A program made the translations under genes and the position numbers. From an uncultured Lentisphaeria bacterium (GTDB lineage Bacteria; Verrucomicrobiota; Lentisphaeria; Victivallales; Victivallaceae): a stretch of 17,206 bases of DNA. Positions within the stretch are counted from its first letter, which is position 1. Each line of letters begins with the position of its first letter. The notes below the pieces were generated by a model, which worked only from the letters and a program-made list of their open reading frames with translations, searched no databases and had not been told where the DNA came from. Shown here in pieces: positions 14,796 through 17,206 of the stretch. The stretch covers positions 1 through 17,206 of the forward strand of contig CALABZ010000181.1 of assembly GCA_937888615.1 (NCBI GenBank), in the 5' to 3' direction.

Positions 14796-16700
14796 ATGTA
14801 CGGGTTTTATCGCATGGCGGCAATCGTGCCGGTGTTGAAAGTCGGCGATATCGGATTCAACAGCCGCATTCTGCTTAAAGAATATGACGCCGCCTGCCGG
14901 GCCGGAGCCGCGGTGGCGATATTTCCCGAATTGTCCCTGACCGGTTACAGTTGCGGCGACCTGTTTTTTCAGGAGCAACTTTTGTTGACCGCCGAGAAGG
15001 CCGGGGCCGAATTGGCGCGCCAGTCGCGCGAAACCGTCCTGATCTTCGGTATGCCCCTGCGTTACCGCGATGCCATCCACAATGTGGCGGTGGTGGCGCA
15101 CCGGGGAAAAATTCGCGGGATCGTGCCGAAATCGCTGTTGCCGAATTACCGGGAATTTTACGAAAAACGCCAATTCACCTCGGGCATGAACATCCGCAAC
15201 ACGGAAATCGCAATCGACGGCGAAAAAGCGCCGTTTGGCGTGGACCTGATTTTTTCCGCCGGCGCCAATTTCACGCTGGGCGTGGAAATCTGTGAAGACC
15301 TCTGGGGCGTCATTCCGCCGAGCTCGAAACTGGCCCTCGGCGGCGCGAAAATCATCTGCAATCTCTCCGCCGGGACCGGTCTGGCGGGCAAGGCGGATTA
15401 CCGCCGCGAACTGGTGCGTCAGCAAAGCGCGCGCTGTCTGGCGGCTTACATGCTGGCTTCGGCGGGCGTGCACGAATCGACCACTGATTGTGTGTTCAGC
15501 GGCCATGCATTGATCGCGGATAACGGGCGGCTGGCGGCCGAAAACCGTCGTTTCAGCCGCAAAACCACCATGATTCTGGCCGATGTCGACTTGAAGCGCC
15601 TGCGCAATGCGCGTTATTCGGACAGTTCGTTCAACGACATCAAATGCGATGTGGTTTTCCGTGATATCCGTCTTGAGGATGTACCGGCTTCGCCTGACCT
15701 CGAATACGCTTACCTTCCCGCGCATCCGTTCGTGCCGGAGGATCTGGAGCACCGCCGCGAACGCTGTCAGGAAATCTTGAATATTCAGGCCGCCGCGCTT
15801 GCCAAACGCCTCGAACATACCAACTCCAAAACCATGGTGGTGGGAATTTCCGGCGGGCTCGATTCGACGCTGGCGCTGTTGGTCTGCGTGGAGGTGTGCA
15901 AGTTGTTGAACCGTCCGCATTCCGACATCATGGCGGTGACCATGCCCGGCTTCGGCACCACCGGCCGCACCTACAACAATGCCGTGAAACTGAGCGGTCT
16001 GCTTGGCGCTGAACTTCGGGAAATCGATATCAAAGCAAGTTCCATGCAGCACTTTCAAGACATCGGACACGATCCGGCGATTATCGACACCACTTACGAG
16101 AATGCCCAGGCGCGCGAACGCACCCGCATCCTGATGAACCTGGCCAATAAACACGGCGGGCTGGTGATCGGCACTGGAGACCTTTCCGAAATCGCCCTCG
16201 GCTGGAGCACATTCAACGGCGACCACATGTCGATGTATTCCGTGAATTGCTCGATTCCGAAAACCCTGATTCGTTTCCTGATCAACAATATCGCCGAGGA
16301 GACCGGCGGCGAAATGGCCGAAGTCCTTTACGACATTACCGACACTCCGGTCAGCCCGGAACTCCTGCCTCCGGCGGAGGACGGCACGATTCAGCAGACC
16401 ACCGAAACGCTGATCGGTCCTTATGAACTTCACGATTTCTTCCTGTATCATTTTATCAAATACGGCGCGGAACCGGCCAAACTTCTTTATCTGGCGGGCC
16501 ATGCGTTCGGCGAAACTTATTCGCCGGAAGTCATCGAAAAATGGTTGAAGGTTTTCCTGCGTCGTTTCTTCCAGCAGCAGTTCAAGCGCAATTGCATGCC
16601 GGACGGGCCGAAAGTCGGGACGATCGCTCTGTCGCCGCGCGGAGACTGGCGGATGCCGTCCGACGCTTCCGGCGCCGAATGGCTGAACCTGTTCAATTGA
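14796..16700 (+). CDS. nadE: Glutamine-dependent NAD+ synthetase
   Basis: NadE aminates nicotinic acid adenine dinucleotide to NAD+, using ammonia released from glutamine by its own N-terminal domain. The 634-residue length fits the two-domain form. Residues about 1-290 are a nitrilase-fold glutaminase with triad Glu45 (FPELSLTGY), Lys112 (VPKSLLPNY) and Cys166 (GVEICEDLWG). Residues about 325-634 are the synthetase, with the ATP pyrophosphatase P-loop SGGLDST at 352-358, MPGFGTTGRT, and GTGDLSEIALGWSTF. The MYGF start matches the family's N-terminus; AGGAA at 14781-14785 stands 10 nt upstream. It begins 6 nt after the activator gene and is the last gene of the rightward operon. No clear intrinsic terminator follows its stop. 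Confidence 0.96.
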   Translation: MYGFYRMAAIVPVLKVGDIGFNSRILLKEYDAACRAGAAVAIFPELSLTGYSCGDLFFQEQLLLTAEKAGAELARQSRETVLIFGMPLRYRDAIHNVAVVAHRGKIRGIVPKSLLPNYREFYEKRQFTSGMNIRNTEIAIDGEKAPFGVDLIFSAGANFTLGVEICEDLWGVIPPSSKLALGGAKIICNLSAGTGLAGKADYRRELVRQQSARCLAAYMLASAGVHESTTDCVFSGHALIADNGRLAAENRRFSRKTTMILADVDLKRLRNARYSDSSFNDIKCDVVFRDIRLEDVPASPDLEYAYLPAHPFVPEDLEHRRERCQEILNIQAAALAKRLEHTNSKTMVVGISGGLDSTLALLVCVEVCKLLNRPHSDIMAVTMPGFGTTGRTYNNAVKLSGLLGAELREIDIKASSMQHFQDIGHDPAIIDTTYENAQARERTRILMNLANKHGGLVIGTGDLSEIALGWSTFNGDHMSMYSVNCSIPKTLIRFLINNIAEETGGEMAEVLYDITDTPVSPELLPPAEDGTIQQTTETLIGPYELHDFFLYHFIKYGAEPAKLLYLAGHAFGETYSPEVIEKWLKVFLRRFFQQQFKRNCMPDGPKVGTIALSPRGDWRMPSDASGAEWLNLFN

Positions 16701-16761
16701 AATGCCATTCGGTATCGGTATCGTAACAGCCGGTTTGAAATGAAAAAGGCGATGATTGAAA

Positions 16762-17206
16762 ATGCCGACGATAGCACGTAAAAAATATGACTTGACTTTC
16801 CAGCGCAATCCGAATTTTCCGATTCGGATTTTTCGTGAAAATCAAAACAAGACGGAACCGCACTCGCATGAATTCACGGAGTGGATTTTTATCACGTCCG
16901 GGGAAGCCGATCACTATACCGAATTATCCGGATGCGAACCGATTCGGCGCGGCAGTGTCCTGATGATTCCCCCCGGCGGAGTCCATGCTTATTTGGAATG
17001 CCGGGATTTGAGATTGATCAATCTGCTTTTCGAACCGAAACGGTTGCCGCTGCCATTGATGGAACTCTATAACCATCCCGGTTACAAACAGATGTTCCTG
17101 CCGGATCATGAACATTTCAAGGCCGGACATGGATATCCCAACTTGACCTTGCGGGAGGAAGAGTTCAAGGAACTCGAAGACCTCCTGGAGCATTTCCTCA
17201 AAACGG
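16762..17206 (+). CDS. AraC-family regulator, N-terminal cupin sensor domain (cut by right edge)
   Basis: The frame opens at 16756 and runs off the window without a stop, giving 148 residues from the ATG at 16762. The segment NPNFPIRIFR, then HSHEFTEWIFITSGEADHY, GSVLMIPPGGVHAY and the following strand are the pattern of an AraC-type N-terminal cupin, with the paired histidines (HSHEF) and the PPGGVHAY turn of the sugar-binding barrel. The DNA-binding helix-turn-helix part would lie beyond the window, so the family assignment rests on the cupin only. The start is uncertain: AAGG at 16746-16749 is 12 nt from the ATG but 6 nt from a TTG at 16756. It lies 61 nt after nadE and looks like a separate unit. 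Ligand and targets cannot be deduced. Confidence 0.75.
   Translation, partial: MPTIARKKYDLTFQRNPNFPIRIFRENQNKTEPHSHEFTEWIFITSGEADHYTELSGCEPIRRGSVLMIPPGGVHAYLECRDLRLINLLFEPKRLPLPLMELYNHPGYKQMFLPDHEHFKAGHGYPNLTLREEEFKELEDLLEHFLKT
16807..16833 (+). terminator. Terminator-like hairpin inside the start of the AraC-family gene (weak)
   Basis: AATCCGAAT (16807-16815) pairs perfectly with ATTCGGATT (16822-16830) around a 6-base loop, and a run of five T ends at 16833. The stem has only three G-C pairs and lies within coding sequence. It might attenuate read-through from the nadE operon, but chance is as likely. Confidence 0.25.

Noticed and set aside
16740..16781. A 13-codon frame (MKKAMIENADDST) before the AraC-family gene
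   Set aside because: It overlaps the AraC start, has no ribosome site and no sign of a leader-peptide attenuator.
14712..16808. A 698-codon minus-strand open frame opposite nadE
   Set aside because: It is antisense to intact nadE, has no recognisable motif and crosses gene boundaries on both sides.

Overview
This window reads as bacterial chromosome from an organism of roughly 55-60% G+C, with no mobile elements, no RNA genes and very tight gene packing. Several genes point away from Proteobacteria and Firmicutes: a class III glutamine synthetase, a Bacteroidetes-style amidophosphoribosyltransferase, diaminopimelate made through the DapL aminotransferase route, and a cupin-type AraC regulator. 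A member of the PVC group (for example Lentisphaerota, Victivallis-like) or a Bacteroidetes relative fits best. This placement is inferred from gene families and was not tested by any search.

Layout. Two transcription units diverge from a 346-bp control region at 5118-5463. Leftward (minus strand) run class III glutamine synthetase, amidophosphoribosyltransferase, carA and the first codons of pyrG (CTP synthase), spaced 19, 1 and -1 nt apart. Rightward (plus strand) run gltB, gltD, dapF, dapL, a NifA-type sigma-54 activator gene and glutamine-dependent nadE, with 4-nt overlaps at three junctions and gaps of 29 and 6 nt at the others. A separate AraC-family gene begins after nadE and runs off the right edge.

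How the genes work together. Glutamine synthetase makes glutamine and GltBD (GOGAT) turns glutamine plus 2-oxoglutarate into glutamate. PurF, CarA, PyrG and NadE all spend the glutamine amide nitrogen on purines, carbamoyl phosphate (arginine and pyrimidines), CTP and NAD. DapL takes its amino group from glutamate. The window is therefore a glutamine supply-and-use cluster carrying six glutamine-handling domains or their parts.

The most notable observation is in the divergent control region. It holds two near-consensus sigma-54 (-24/-12) promoters, one for each direction. Between them lie two copies of the palindrome ACAAATTTGT, centred 33 bp apart. A sigma-54 enhancer-binding protein of NifA type is encoded inside the rightward operon. 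The simplest reading is a self-contained, autoregulated nitrogen circuit driving both operons from one shared enhancer.

The left edge should be treated with care. Bases 1-24 are an exact inverted copy of 107-130 and interrupt pyrG after about 26 codons, which looks like an assembly or amplification foldback and not biology.
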